From assembly GCA_020435865.1 (NCBI GenBank), contig JAGQYZ010000271.1:1-7406 (forward strand): a stretch of DNA of 7,406 bases. Reading direction: 5' to 3'. The notes below the pieces were generated by a model. It was not told the origin of the DNA. It worked only from the letters and a program-made list of their open reading frames with translations, and did no database searches. Shown here in pieces: positions 1-6,239 of the stretch. Position 1 is the stretch's first letter. Each line of letters starts with the position of its first letter. The stretch is from Aequorivita sp. (lineage in GTDB: Bacteria; Bacteroidota; Bacteroidia; Flavobacteriales; Flavobacteriaceae). The position numbers and the translations under genes are program-made.

Positions 1-363
1 GGGATCACTATTCTTGTTTCCACACCTTATATGGATGAAGCGGGCCTTTGTGACAGGGTGGCTTTAATACAATCGGGAAAAATATTGTCCATTAATACTC
101 CGCAAGGTGTGGTAGATAGTTTTTCCAAGCCACTATGGGCTGTGAAATCATCATCTATGCTTGATCTGTTACATGAGTTAAAGGAAAAAGAATTTGTGGA
201 TAATGTGTATCCTTTTGGAGAATATCATCATGTGGTATTAAAAAATAAATCAGGAGGGCAGGCTTTAAGCCATTTTGTTGAGGATAAAAAAGATATTGAG
301 GCCTTACAGGTGAAGCCTGATATAGAGGATTGTTTTATCGAACTTATGAAGACGGCTGATTAA
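1..363 (+). CDS. ABC transporter ATP-binding protein, C-terminal part (5' end outside window)
   Basis: The frame is open from base 1, so the gene begins upstream; the ATG at 31 is internal. The visible 120 residues are the end of a nucleotide-binding domain plus a C-terminal extension. Reading starts at GITILVSTPYMDEAGLCDRV, the switch (H-loop) region, followed by the usual D-R-V-A-L-I and G-K-I strands and a roughly 80-residue tail ending in an 'IEDCFIELM' helix typical of drug/ABC-2 exporter ATPases. The H-loop histidine expected in 'TTHYMDEA' is proline here, so this subunit probably has a weakened catalytic site and works as a heterodimer with the ATPase encoded next. The two correspond to the two halves of the fused E. 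coli YbhF protein. The stop is 2 nt before the next start, indicating co-transcription. Walker A, Q-loop, signature and Walker B lie outside the window and cannot be judged. Confidence 0.9.
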   Translation, partial: GITILVSTPYMDEAGLCDRVALIQSGKILSINTPQGVVDSFSKPLWAVKSSSMLDLLHELKEKEFVDNVYPFGEYHHVVLKNKSGGQALSHFVEDKKDIEALQVKPDIEDCFIELMKTAD

Positions 364-365
364 AA

Positions 366-1100
366 ATGAACAACGAAAAAGTTATAACAGCAAAAGATCT
401 TACCAGGAAGTTTGGGGACTTCGTGGCTGTCGATCATATTTCATTTGAAGTAGCCAAAGGGGAGATTTTTGGTTTTTTGGGAGCCAACGGTGCCGGAAAA
501 ACCACAGCGATGAAAATGCTCATCGGGATTTCAAAACCAACCGAAGGAAAGGCAACTGTAGCTGGGTTTGATGTGAAAACCCATTCTGAACAAGTTAAAA
601 AAAACATCGGTTATATGAGTCAGAAGTTTTCACTCTACGATGATTTGACCATGAAATAAAATATTTCCTTTTTTTTTTTTTTTTATGGTTTGAAAAAAGA
701 AGTGATTAAGGAAAAAACCCAAAACCTCATTGATGAACTCAATCTTCACGAAAAGACTAATGATTTAGTGAGTTCGCTTCCTTTGGGCTGGAAACAAAAG
801 GTTGCTTTTTCTGTGTCACTGCTTCACGAGCCAAAAATTGTTTTTCTCGATGAACCAACCGGCGGCGTTGACCCAATAACCCGAAGGCAGTTTTGGGAAA
901 TGATTTATCGGGAGGCGGATAAAGGCACCACCATTTTCGTGACAACGCATTATATGGACGAGGCCGAATACTGTGACCGGGTTTCCATAATGGTGGAAGG
1001 AAAAATTGAAGCTTTGGATACTCCTAAAGAGCTTAAGGAACATTATAAAGTTGGCTCAATGAACGAAGTTTTTTTGAAGTTGGCTAGAAATATTGAATAA
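366..1100 (+). pseudogene. ABC transporter ATP-binding protein (YbhF C-terminal-half type) interrupted by an in-frame stop at codon 98
   Basis: This is the second ATPase of the exporter. Read straight through it is a normal-sized nucleotide-binding subunit of 243 sense codons. Walker A is GANGAGKT (residues 39-46), the Q-loop glutamine is residue 86 in 'GYMSQKFSLYDDLT', a divergent signature LPLGWKQ is at 138-144, Walker B is IVFLDEP (158-164) and the H-loop histidine is residue 195 in 'TTHYMDEAEYCDRV'. Codon 98 is TAA at 657-659, where the family has glutamate ('...T-x-x-E-N-I'). After it come N-I-S, five TTT codons, then Y-G-L-K-K-E in the same frame. A 16-nt T run (669-684) replaces the usual F-F-G-G-x stretch without changing length. 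As written, translation gives a 97-residue fragment lacking Walker B, and a restart at TTG 690 would lack Walker A. The intact flanks and the downstream overlap (TAATG) argue for a recent lesion or a sequence error rather than an old pseudogene. Confidence 0.88.
657..684 (+). other. Lesion: TAA codon followed by a 16-nt T homopolymer inside the ATPase gene
   Basis: TAA occupies 657-659 and an uninterrupted run of 16 T occupies 669-684. No G occurs between 653 and 687. The family's usual residues here are E-N-I-x-F-F-G-G-x-Y-G, while the sequence reads stop-N-I-S-F-F-F-F-F-Y-G, the same number of codons. G-to-T changes alone would turn GAA into TAA and Gly-Gly-Val codons into TTT. The coordinates and frame are read directly; the ancestral sequence is inferred from family memory. 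Confidence 0.85.
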
Positions 1101-2206
1101 TGAAACGATTCAAAGGTTTTGTAATAAAGGAATTTTATCACATTTTCAGGGACAAACGCACCTTGGTTATCCTTTTTGGAATGCCAGTAGTGCAAATCCT
1201 GCTGTTTGGTTTTGCAGTGACAAATGAAATTTCAAACGTAGATATTGCAGTGCTGGACCATTCCAAAGACACTGAAACCAATAAAATAACCAGCAATATT
1301 GAAGCCTCCAAATATTTTAAGGTTACTGATTTTCTTGAAAATGAAAACCAAATAGAATCCATTTTCAAAAAAGGAAAAGTAAAAGCTGTATTGGTTTTTG
1401 AAAAGGATTTTGACAAGAATTTAATTGCAGAAAACGCTTCAAACATTCAAATTATTACGGATGCCACAGAACCAAATATGGCAAGTTCCGTAAACAACTA
1501 CCTGATTTCTATTTTGCAACAATACCAAACTGAACTCAACACCACAAGAAAACTACCCTTTCAAATTGTTCCGCAAACCCGGATGTATTACAACCCAGAG
1601 CTAAAAAGTGTTTTTATGTTCGTTCCCGGAATTATGACGGTTATTTTAATGTTGGTTTCTGCAATTATGACTTCCATTTCCATCACACGCGAAAAAGAAC
1701 TGGGTACCATGGAGATTTTATTAGTTTCGCCTTTAAAACCTTTTCAGGTGATTATTGGGAAAGTCTTTCCTTATGTGTTCTTGGCCATTATCAATGCAAT
1801 TATCATTTTATTACTTGGTTTTTTTGTTTTTGGAATGCCCATTGAAGGCAGTTATTTTCTACTGGCATTGGAAAGTATCCTTTTCATATTCAGCGCTCTC
1901 GCCTTAGGGATATTAATTTCAACAATTTCCAAAACACAACAAACCGCAATGATGGCCTCGCTAATGGGCTTGATGCTCCCCAATATTTTGCTGTCAGGTT
2001 TTATTTTCCCCATTTCAAGCATGCCCTGGCCATTGCAGGTTATCAGCAACATTATACCGGCAAAATGGTTTATCATTTTGATCAAAGGGATTTTGCTTAA
2101 AGGTGTTGGGCTTGGAGCTCTTTGGAAAGAAACATTGGTGCTTGTGGCTATGATTGTTTTATTTATTGGGGTAAGTGTAAAAAAATATAAAACAAGGCTT
2201 GAATGA
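1100..2206 (+). CDS. ABC-2 type transporter permease (YbhS/YbhR family), first of a pair
   Basis: This membrane subunit of an ABC-2 exporter has 368 residues, the usual length for the YbhS/YbhR/YhhJ family. It has a short cytoplasmic N-terminus with 'KEFYHIFRDKR' (the elbow helix before TM1) and TM1 at about residues 21-41. An extracytoplasmic domain of about 130 residues follows, starting 'VDIAVLDHS' and ending near 'YYNPELKS'. Five more helices lie at about 172-195, 220-245, 251-276, 283-304 and 343-360. The 'TREKELGTMEILLVSPLKP' segment (196-214) after TM2 is the conserved cytoplasmic loop thought to contact the ATPases. The start ATG overlaps the preceding stop by one base (TAATG), implying translational coupling, so a stop in the ATPase gene could reduce its expression. 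It probably dimerises with the next permease. Substrate is unknown; relatives export drugs or take part in cation/drug efflux with HlyD-type adaptors. Confidence 0.93.
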   Translation: MKRFKGFVIKEFYHIFRDKRTLVILFGMPVVQILLFGFAVTNEISNVDIAVLDHSKDTETNKITSNIEASKYFKVTDFLENENQIESIFKKGKVKAVLVFEKDFDKNLIAENASNIQIITDATEPNMASSVNNYLISILQQYQTELNTTRKLPFQIVPQTRMYYNPELKSVFMFVPGIMTVILMLVSAIMTSISITREKELGTMEILLVSPLKPFQVIIGKVFPYVFLAIINAIIILLLGFFVFGMPIEGSYFLLALESILFIFSALALGILISTISKTQQTAMMASLMGLMLPNILLSGFIFPISSMPWPLQVISNIIPAKWFIILIKGILLKGVGLGALWKETLVLVAMIVLFIGVSVKKYKTRLE

Positions 2207-3324
2207 GAACGATAAGGATTTTATTGATAAAGGAATTTAAACAGATTTTTCGCAATAAATCGATGCTTCTCATCATTTTTGTGTTGCCGCTTATTCAATT
2301 GCTCATTTTGTCCAATGCTGCATCTTATGAAGTGAAAAATATCAAATTCGCTGTAGTAGATTTGGACCATTCCTCCTATTCGCGAGAATTGATAGGTAAA
2401 TTCCAGACTTCTTCCCAGTTTGATTTTATAGCGATGTATCCTTCAGAAAAATTATCCAAAGAAGCTATTCAGAAAGGAACCGTAGCTGTGGTACTAAACA
2501 TTCCCCAACATTTTGAACGTGACCTACTGAAAGAAAAAAAAACCAGTGTGTTGACCACAATCAATGCAATCAATGGTGCCGCCGCTGCTGTTGAAGCTAT
2601 TTATGTTACCTCAATAGTAAAGGATTTCAATAAAAAAGTGCAAGTGGAATTGATGACTCCTGAAGATCTGAAACAACTACCACGGCAACTGAATGTTGTT
2701 TCCTCGTTTTGGTTCAATCCTGAATTGAACTACAAAACCTTTATGGTACCTGGAATCTTGGTATTGCTTGTAACCATGGTCGCGCTTTTCCTTTCTGGGA
2801 TGAATATTGTGCGCGAAAAAGAACTCGGAACGCTAGAGCAGATAAATGTTACACCCATCAAAAAACACGAATTTGTAATCGGAAAACTTCTTCCATTTTG
2901 GATTTTAGGAATATTTGAGCTAACAGTGGGACTGATTGTTGCAAAAATAGTTTTTCACATCCCGATGGTTGGCAACTTGGGGCTGTTGTTCCTTTTTGCT
3001 TCAGTCTATCTTTTGGTGGTTTTGGGCATTGGAATGTTTATTTCAAACTTTACCGACACCCAACAACAAGCCATGTTCCTTTCATGGTTTTTTGCAGTGA
3101 TTTTTATTTTGATGAGCGGCCTATTCACCCCAATAGAAAGTATGCCGGTTTGGGCGCAACTCATTACAGAGGCTAATCCTGTAAAGTATTTTGTAGAAGT
3201 AGTGCGGATGGTAATGCTGAAAGGATCTTCGCTTAAAGATATTACGCCACAACTCCTAAAACTTTGCATCTATGCATTTATTATAAATGGGTTGGCCGTG
3301 TGGAGCTATAAAAAAGTAAACTGA
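2203..3324 (+). CDS. ABC-2 type transporter permease (YbhS/YbhR family), second of a pair
   Basis: This is the second membrane subunit, 373 residues, homologous to its upstream neighbour and of the same architecture. The N-terminal 'KEFKQIFRNKS' elbow leads into TM1 at about 20-40. The extracytoplasmic domain begins 'IKFAVVDLDHS' and ends 'FWFNPELNYKTF'. The remaining helices lie at about 179-202, 226-250, 257-281, 290-309 and 350-367. The conserved 'REKELGTLEQINVTPIK' loop is at 204-220, and 'GLFTPIESMP' (306-315) matches the permease family's FxPxxxMP motif. It begins within the end of the previous gene (ATGA, 4-nt overlap), a strong sign of coupled translation and a fixed 1:1 ratio. Two non-identical permeases plus two ATPases make a fully heteromeric ABC-2 exporter, the YbhF-S-R arrangement with the ATPase unfused. 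It is the last gene of the plus-strand operon in this window. Confidence 0.93.
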   Translation: MRTIRILLIKEFKQIFRNKSMLLIIFVLPLIQLLILSNAASYEVKNIKFAVVDLDHSSYSRELIGKFQTSSQFDFIAMYPSEKLSKEAIQKGTVAVVLNIPQHFERDLLKEKKTSVLTTINAINGAAAAVEAIYVTSIVKDFNKKVQVELMTPEDLKQLPRQLNVVSSFWFNPELNYKTFMVPGILVLLVTMVALFLSGMNIVREKELGTLEQINVTPIKKHEFVIGKLLPFWILGIFELTVGLIVAKIVFHIPMVGNLGLLFLFASVYLLVVLGIGMFISNFTDTQQQAMFLSWFFAVIFILMSGLFTPIESMPVWAQLITEANPVKYFVEVVRMVMLKGSSLKDITPQLLKLCIYAFIINGLAVWSYKKVN

Positions 3325-3340
3325 TAAAAATGAATTTCGC

Positions 3341-3378
3341 TTTATTCGGAAACGATAACAAGCACGTTTTCTGATAAA
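3341..3378 (+). terminator. Stem-loop in the convergent junction, possible terminator of the ABC operon
   Basis: Seventeen bases after the ABC operon stop, 3341-3354 can pair with 3365-3378. The inner stem is GGAAACG with CGTTTTC (one G-U pair). The outer stem is TTTAT(T) with (G)ATAAA, including one G-U pair, and one mismatch separates the two. The loop is 10 nt. No U tract follows on the plus strand, so it is not a classical intrinsic terminator. The two G-U pairs become A-C mismatches on the minus strand, so it favours plus-strand RNA. It may instead protect the mRNA 3' end. Confidence 0.4.
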
Positions 3379-3381
3379 AAA

Positions 3382-3957
3382 TTATAGCATTGCCACAAGA
3401 TCAAAATCAATTTCAATCTCTTCTTTTATCACTATCAAACCAAACATTTTTTTAGGAGGTTCTAGATTAAAGTCCCTAATGTCCAATTTTAGTTTTCCAA
3501 CAAAATGATTCATAGGCGAAGAAATAATTTCTATTGGAAAAGAGTATTCTTTTTTTATTCCTGCAATAGTGATTTTGACAAATGCTTTGCTCCTTTTTTC
3601 TTTATTTAAGAGGATTTTGATCAATTCTAAAGAAATAATGGGGTACTCTTTGGTCTTGAGTAGTGAATGGAAGTCTTTATTTATAGCATTATTGCCACAA
3701 TCAAAACCTTTATTTTTTAAAGAAAGAACTGCATTGTTGAAACGAATATCATTTCCATTCTTTTTGAAAGTCACTACTCTATTATCTTCTAAGTAGGCTG
3801 TATTGAAAACACATCCAAACTCGCTTATATTGGTATCTCCTTTTATTGAAAGCTCACTAGTTGCTAAAATTTGAATGGTTTTTGTTTCAAAATTATTCTG
3901 AGCAAAGCTTTTTAAACAAAAAAATAAAAGTAAAAAATATGCGAGCAGACGCTTCAT
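3382..3957 (-). CDS. Secreted YceI-like domain protein (diverged), third gene of the envelope operon
   Basis: The protein has 191 residues, with a signal peptide at about 1-20 (charged 'MKR', leucine-rich core, cleavage after SFAQ), so it is exported to the periplasm or beyond. The mature part looks like a diverged YceI-family lipocalin-like beta-barrel. 'IKGDTNISEFGC' (38-49) matches the family's 'GTSNIHDW' segment and 'FNLEPPKKMFGLIVIKEEIEIDFDL' (163-187) matches the closing 'GVEPPSVIFG' strands of the paralogue at 5368-5958. YceI proteins bind isoprenoid or other amphiphilic ligands in the barrel; the ligand here is unknown. Cys49 and Cys87 could form a disulfide. It starts 66 nt downstream of the porin-like gene in the same direction, behind an A-rich leader with no Shine-Dalgarno. 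Divergence from the paralogue is large, so a different ligand is plausible. Family assignment is fairly sure, function is not. Confidence 0.75.
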   Translation of the reverse strand: MKRLLAYFLLLFFCLKSFAQNNFETKTIQILATSELSIKGDTNISEFGCVFNTAYLEDNRVVTFKKNGNDIRFNNAVLSLKNKGFDCGNNAINKDFHSLLKTKEYPIISLELIKILLNKEKRSKAFVKITIAGIKKEYSFPIEIISSPMNHFVGKLKLDIRDFNLEPPKKMFGLIVIKEEIEIDFDLVAML

Positions 3958-3972
3958 TTTTTTTTTAATTTT

Positions 3973-4008
3973 AAAGGTGGAGGAATTTTACCTCCCCCAC
4001 CTTTTTTT
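3973..4008 (+). terminator. GC-rich hairpin plus T7, oriented as a plus-strand (antisense) intrinsic terminator
   Basis: AAAGGTGG (3973-3980) pairs perfectly with CCACCTTT (3997-4004). AGG/CCT (3981-3983 with 3991-3993) extends the stem past a CCC bulge, and the loop is AATTTTA. Seven T (4002-4008) overlap and follow the descending arm on the plus strand. No U tract follows on the minus strand, where it lies between two co-directional genes. There it could act as an intercistronic stem that tunes or stabilises the mRNA. Confidence 0.5.
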
Positions 4009-4023
4009 ATTAGGATTAACTAT

Positions 4024-5319
4024 TTAGAAGCTAATTATAGCTTCAAGCATTACTCCGTCAAATTTACCGCCATTTCTTAAATCGCTAGTTGGAAATCCTT
4101 CGTATTTCTGGTTCACATATTCCAGTTTAGCAAGAATATTTTTGGTCATAAACCAGCCAGCTGCCAAGTTAAATCTTGAAATGTCAACATCTGTTCCACC
4201 TACCATTTCGCCAGTTACATAATTATAACGTCCACCTACATAAACATTTTCATTATTTCCAAAGCGATAAATAAGTTCCCCAGCATATTGGTTAAAGATT
4301 CTGTCTTCAGGTTCTCCATTTGCTCTTCCAGCAGATCTTTCAAAAGTTCCAAAGAATTCCAAGCCTCCATATTTAACAAATGGGTTTACCATAACAGCGG
4401 TAATTTCGTTTCTGAATCCAGGGGCAAATCTACCTGAGCTAAAATTTGATGAAGTGGAAGCTCCGTCTGGCTCCATTACTAAGTAATATCTTGAACCAGC
4501 TCTGTCACCATGATACAAATAAACATTTGCATTTTTATTGGTATAATACACAGATCCTGTTAGTCTAATACGTAAATCATCGCTGACCATATTGTCATAA
4601 CCAAGCTTGGCTATAAATGAAGGGTCTGTTTGATCTGGGCTGCTTACAGCTTGGTTCAATTTACCATTTGTTACACCCACCATTCCTATGAAACCACTTT
4701 TAAAGTAATAGACCTCAGCCCCTACCTCAGTAGTAAAAGCGTCCATTATAAGATTCCCTACAAATGGGTTATAAATTGCCTGAGCATTATCACTTCTTCT
4801 AAAATGGGCATCACCGTAATTATTTTCCATATGCCCTATTTTTATTCTTAGATTTTTCATTAATGGCTCCATAAAACCTTTACTAATAAAGTCTAGTTTG
4901 TCTATCTGGATATATCCCCCTTTCACATATGGTTCTGGGTGGTGGCGTGAAGACAAATAGGTTCTTAAGTGCATTCTCACTCCATCATATAAATGGACGT
5001 CAAGGTCTAAATTGGCTGTAGGCAAGTTAAAGTTGTCACCTATTTCAATAAGTGGAACCGGATTTCCATCTTCGTCAAGAGGCATACCTGTACTTTCATG
5101 GTTCAAAGCTTGAAACTGAATTGTGGATGCGCCACCAATGCGGACATTAACTCCGGTAAATGTAGAAGCCGTGTCTTTTGGAGCTTCAAATTGGTCAACT
5201 CCGCGTTGGTCTGGATATCTGAAATTGTCCAAGTCACGTGTAAGTGTTACTTGTGCAAATGCTTGGAAACCAAAAAGTAGTAATAGTACCGTACAAAAAT
5301 AATTAGTTAGTGTTCTCAT
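4024..5319 (-). CDS. Outer-membrane beta-barrel (porin-like) protein
   Basis: The protein has 431 residues, with a signal peptide at about 1-23 ('MRTLTNYFCT', hydrophobic core, cleavage after AFAQ). The mature chain is rich in alternating hydrophobic and polar strands with aromatic girdle residues, for example 'VRMHLRTYLSS' (114-124), 'LRIRLTGSVYYTN' (249-261), 'LEFFGTFERSAGR' (320-332) and 'NVYVGGRYNYVTG' (358-370). It ends in phenylalanine ('LEAIISF'), the usual C-terminal signal for outer-membrane barrel assembly. It resembles porin-like proteins often labelled hypothetical in Flavobacteriia. The pore's substrate cannot be read from sequence. The gene follows the upstream YceI gene by 48 nt and precedes the second YceI gene, so it is the middle gene of a three-gene operon; a soluble lipocalin-like partner on each side suggests handling of a hydrophobic or amphiphilic ligand. 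ATG at 5319 is chosen because it gives an intact signal peptide. Confidence 0.8.
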   Translation of the reverse strand: MRTLTNYFCTVLLLLFGFQAFAQVTLTRDLDNFRYPDQRGVDQFEAPKDTASTFTGVNVRIGGASTIQFQALNHESTGMPLDEDGNPVPLIEIGDNFNLPTANLDLDVHLYDGVRMHLRTYLSSRHHPEPYVKGGYIQIDKLDFISKGFMEPLMKNLRIKIGHMENNYGDAHFRRSDNAQAIYNPFVGNLIMDAFTTEVGAEVYYFKSGFIGMVGVTNGKLNQAVSSPDQTDPSFIAKLGYDNMVSDDLRIRLTGSVYYTNKNANVYLYHGDRAGSRYYLVMEPDGASTSSNFSSGRFAPGFRNEITAVMVNPFVKYGGLEFFGTFERSAGRANGEPEDRIFNQYAGELIYRFGNNENVYVGGRYNYVTGEMVGGTDVDISRFNLAAGWFMTKNILAKLEYVNQKYEGFPTSDLRNGGKFDGVMLEAIISF

Positions 5320-5367
5320 TTTAATAGTTTTAAGGGTGAATATTTTTTTTAAAAATTTCGATTTATA

Positions 5368-5958
5368 TTATTTAATAAAAGATGATTTAAATTTGATATC
5401 AACTGCATCACCGGTGGTAATGGTGCCAAATATTACAGATGGAGGCTCAACTCCATAATCTGTCATTTTAATTGTTTTGCTTCCTGAAAGGATAATTTTA
5501 TTCTGTGTAATTGCGATATCGAAAGCAATGTCAACGGTTTTTGTTTTTCCTGATATTGTTAGACTGCCAGTTGTTGATACGCTACAGCTATTGTTGTTTG
5601 AGCAGTTAATGCTGTTTACCTTATTTAGCTTATAGACTATTTGTTTGTACTTTCCTGTATTCAAAGCCTTGTAAGTATTTTTGTCCATAGTGGATTTTCC
5701 GCTTTTTAAGCTTTCAGCTGTAACACTAAAATCAAGTTGGTCAATTTTTGTGAGCATACCATTTTCAAATTCTACTACAATTTTACCTTGCTGGTTCTCC
5801 GCTTTTATGTCCCAATCATGAATGTTTGAGGTGCCATCTACTATTAATGTTGAAGCAGCATTACTTAATTGATACGTTTGTGCCAAAGAAGTTTGTGTTG
5901 TTAAAACCATTACTAAAAGGCTTCCAAATACTAGCTTTAATCTTTTAAAAGTTTTCAT
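5368..5958 (-). CDS. YceI family protein, secreted lipocalin-like binding protein
   Basis: The protein has 196 residues, the normal length for the YceI family. A signal peptide covers about 1-27 ('MKTFKRLKLV', hydrophobic core, cleavage near SLAQ). The mature domain has the family hallmarks in order: 'DGTSNIHDWDI' (41-51), 'MDKNTYKALNTGKY' (91-104), 'GSLTISGKTKTVDI' (131-144) and 'TDYGVEPPSVIFGTI' (166-180). Family members form an extended lipocalin-like barrel that binds polyisoprenoid or other amphiphilic molecules in the periplasm; some are induced by base or stress. Cys119 and Cys125 in 'NCSNNNSC' form a close pair that may be a disulfide. It is the first gene of the minus-strand operon and lies directly behind the dyad-containing promoter region. 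The leader just before ATG is A/T-rich with no Shine-Dalgarno. Confidence 0.92.
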   Translation of the reverse strand: MKTFKRLKLVFGSLLVMVLTTQTSLAQTYQLSNAASTLIVDGTSNIHDWDIKAENQQGKIVVEFENGMLTKIDQLDFSVTAESLKSGKSTMDKNTYKALNTGKYKQIVYKLNKVNSINCSNNNSCSVSTTGSLTISGKTKTVDIAFDIAITQNKIILSGSKTIKMTDYGVEPPSVIFGTITTGDAVDIKFKSSFIK

Positions 5959-5981
5959 AATATATGCGCTTTAAATTTATG

Positions 5982-5989
5982 TAAAGGTA
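5982..5989 (-). promoter_or_regulatory. Candidate Bacteroidota -7 box of the YceI-porin operon
   Basis: On the minus strand this reads TACCTTTA, 7 of 8 against the flavobacterial -7 pattern TAnnTTTG (N counted as matching), 23 nt upstream of the ATG. About 19 nt further up is a T-rich stretch (TATTTTC) in place of a clear -33 TTG. Weak -33 elements are common where an activator helps. The implied start site is near 5977. This is motif matching only. Confidence 0.35.
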
Positions 5990-6005
5990 GAATCGATGAA
6001 AGGAA

Positions 6006-6024
6006 GAAAATATGACCATTGTCA
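6006..6024. promoter_or_regulatory. Crp/Fnr-like operator, copy 1 (TGAC-N4-GTCA)
   Basis: The dyad TGACcattGTCA lies at 6013-6024, centred at 6018.5, roughly 41 bp above the predicted start site near 5977. That is the usual place for a class II Crp/Fnr activator. Half-site length and 4-bp spacer match the layout of Fnr-type sites (TTGAT-N4-ATCAA), but the half-site differs. It is nearly identical over 19 bp to copy 2 at 6034-6052, with one mismatch. Confidence 0.5.
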
Positions 6025-6035
6025 CTAAAAAGTGA
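6022..6035. promoter_or_regulatory. Third dyad, TCACT-N4-AGTGA, between the two operator copies
   Basis: TCACT (6022-6026) and AGTGA (6031-6035) form a perfect inverted repeat around AAAA, centred at 6028.5, one helical turn from copy 1 and sharing its TCA bases. It could be an overlapping site for a second regulator, or a by-product of the adjacent duplicated sites. Confidence 0.35.
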
Positions 6036-6052
6036 ACATATGACCATTGTCA
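6034..6052. promoter_or_regulatory. Crp/Fnr-like operator, copy 2 (TGAC-N4-GTCA)
   Basis: The dyad TGACcattGTCA lies at 6041-6052, centred at 6046.5, 28 bp from copy 1. The non-symmetric spacer CATT and the flanking ATA are also conserved, so the pair probably arose by duplication or is held by selection. The distance to the predicted start site is about 69 bp. Confidence 0.5.
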
Positions 6053-6239
6053 GGAAACTGTATTTTTTTAGAAATAAAGGGGTTCAATAGCCACTTCTCC
6101 ATAAGAATGGTATTTTACCAAAATCAGAAATCTAAAAACTATAGAAGGTAAGGTTTATAGAATCTATTTAGAGGATAATCCGAAAGGCATAACCCTATAA
6201 GATTACTTCAGCGTCCAAATTAAAATTTTTACCTTACTA
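6053..6239. other. Remaining intergenic DNA between the nuclease gene and the operator region
   Basis: The full gene-free stretch is 5959-6239 (281 bp). Its right-hand 187 bp show no credible open reading frame or RNA gene. Only short dyads are present: CCAT-AAGA-ATGG (6099-6110) and TGGTA-TTT-TACCA (6108-6120), which overlap and so exclude each other. No clear intrinsic terminator for the nuclease gene is visible. Confidence 0.5.

Noticed and set aside
669..684. T16 run as a transcription terminator or a slippery site for programmed frameshifting
   Set aside because: No GC-rich stem precedes it. The stop codon lies before the run and the frame is already correct after it, so slippage would not restore the protein.
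690..1100. A separate small ATPase gene starting at TTG 690
   Set aside because: It lacks Walker A and has no start context. It continues the 366 frame exactly, so it is the second half of the same gene.
3569..3796. Plus-strand 75-codon open frame inside the second YceI gene
   Set aside because: It is antisense to a gene with a signal peptide and family motifs, and its translation shows no recognisable domain.
6006..6052. The repeated 19-mer as the start of a CRISPR array or an attachment site
   Set aside because: There are only two copies, with a spacer under 10 bp, no cas genes and no integrase. A palindromic operator pair explains it better.
6040..6090. Short plus-strand open frame starting at ATG 6040
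   Set aside because: It has only 16 codons, lies in the operator region and has no coding signature.
6144..6237. GTAAGGT / ACCTTAC inverted repeat as a terminator of the nuclease gene
   Set aside because: The arms are 7 bp and about 75 nt apart with no U tract, which is too weak to call.
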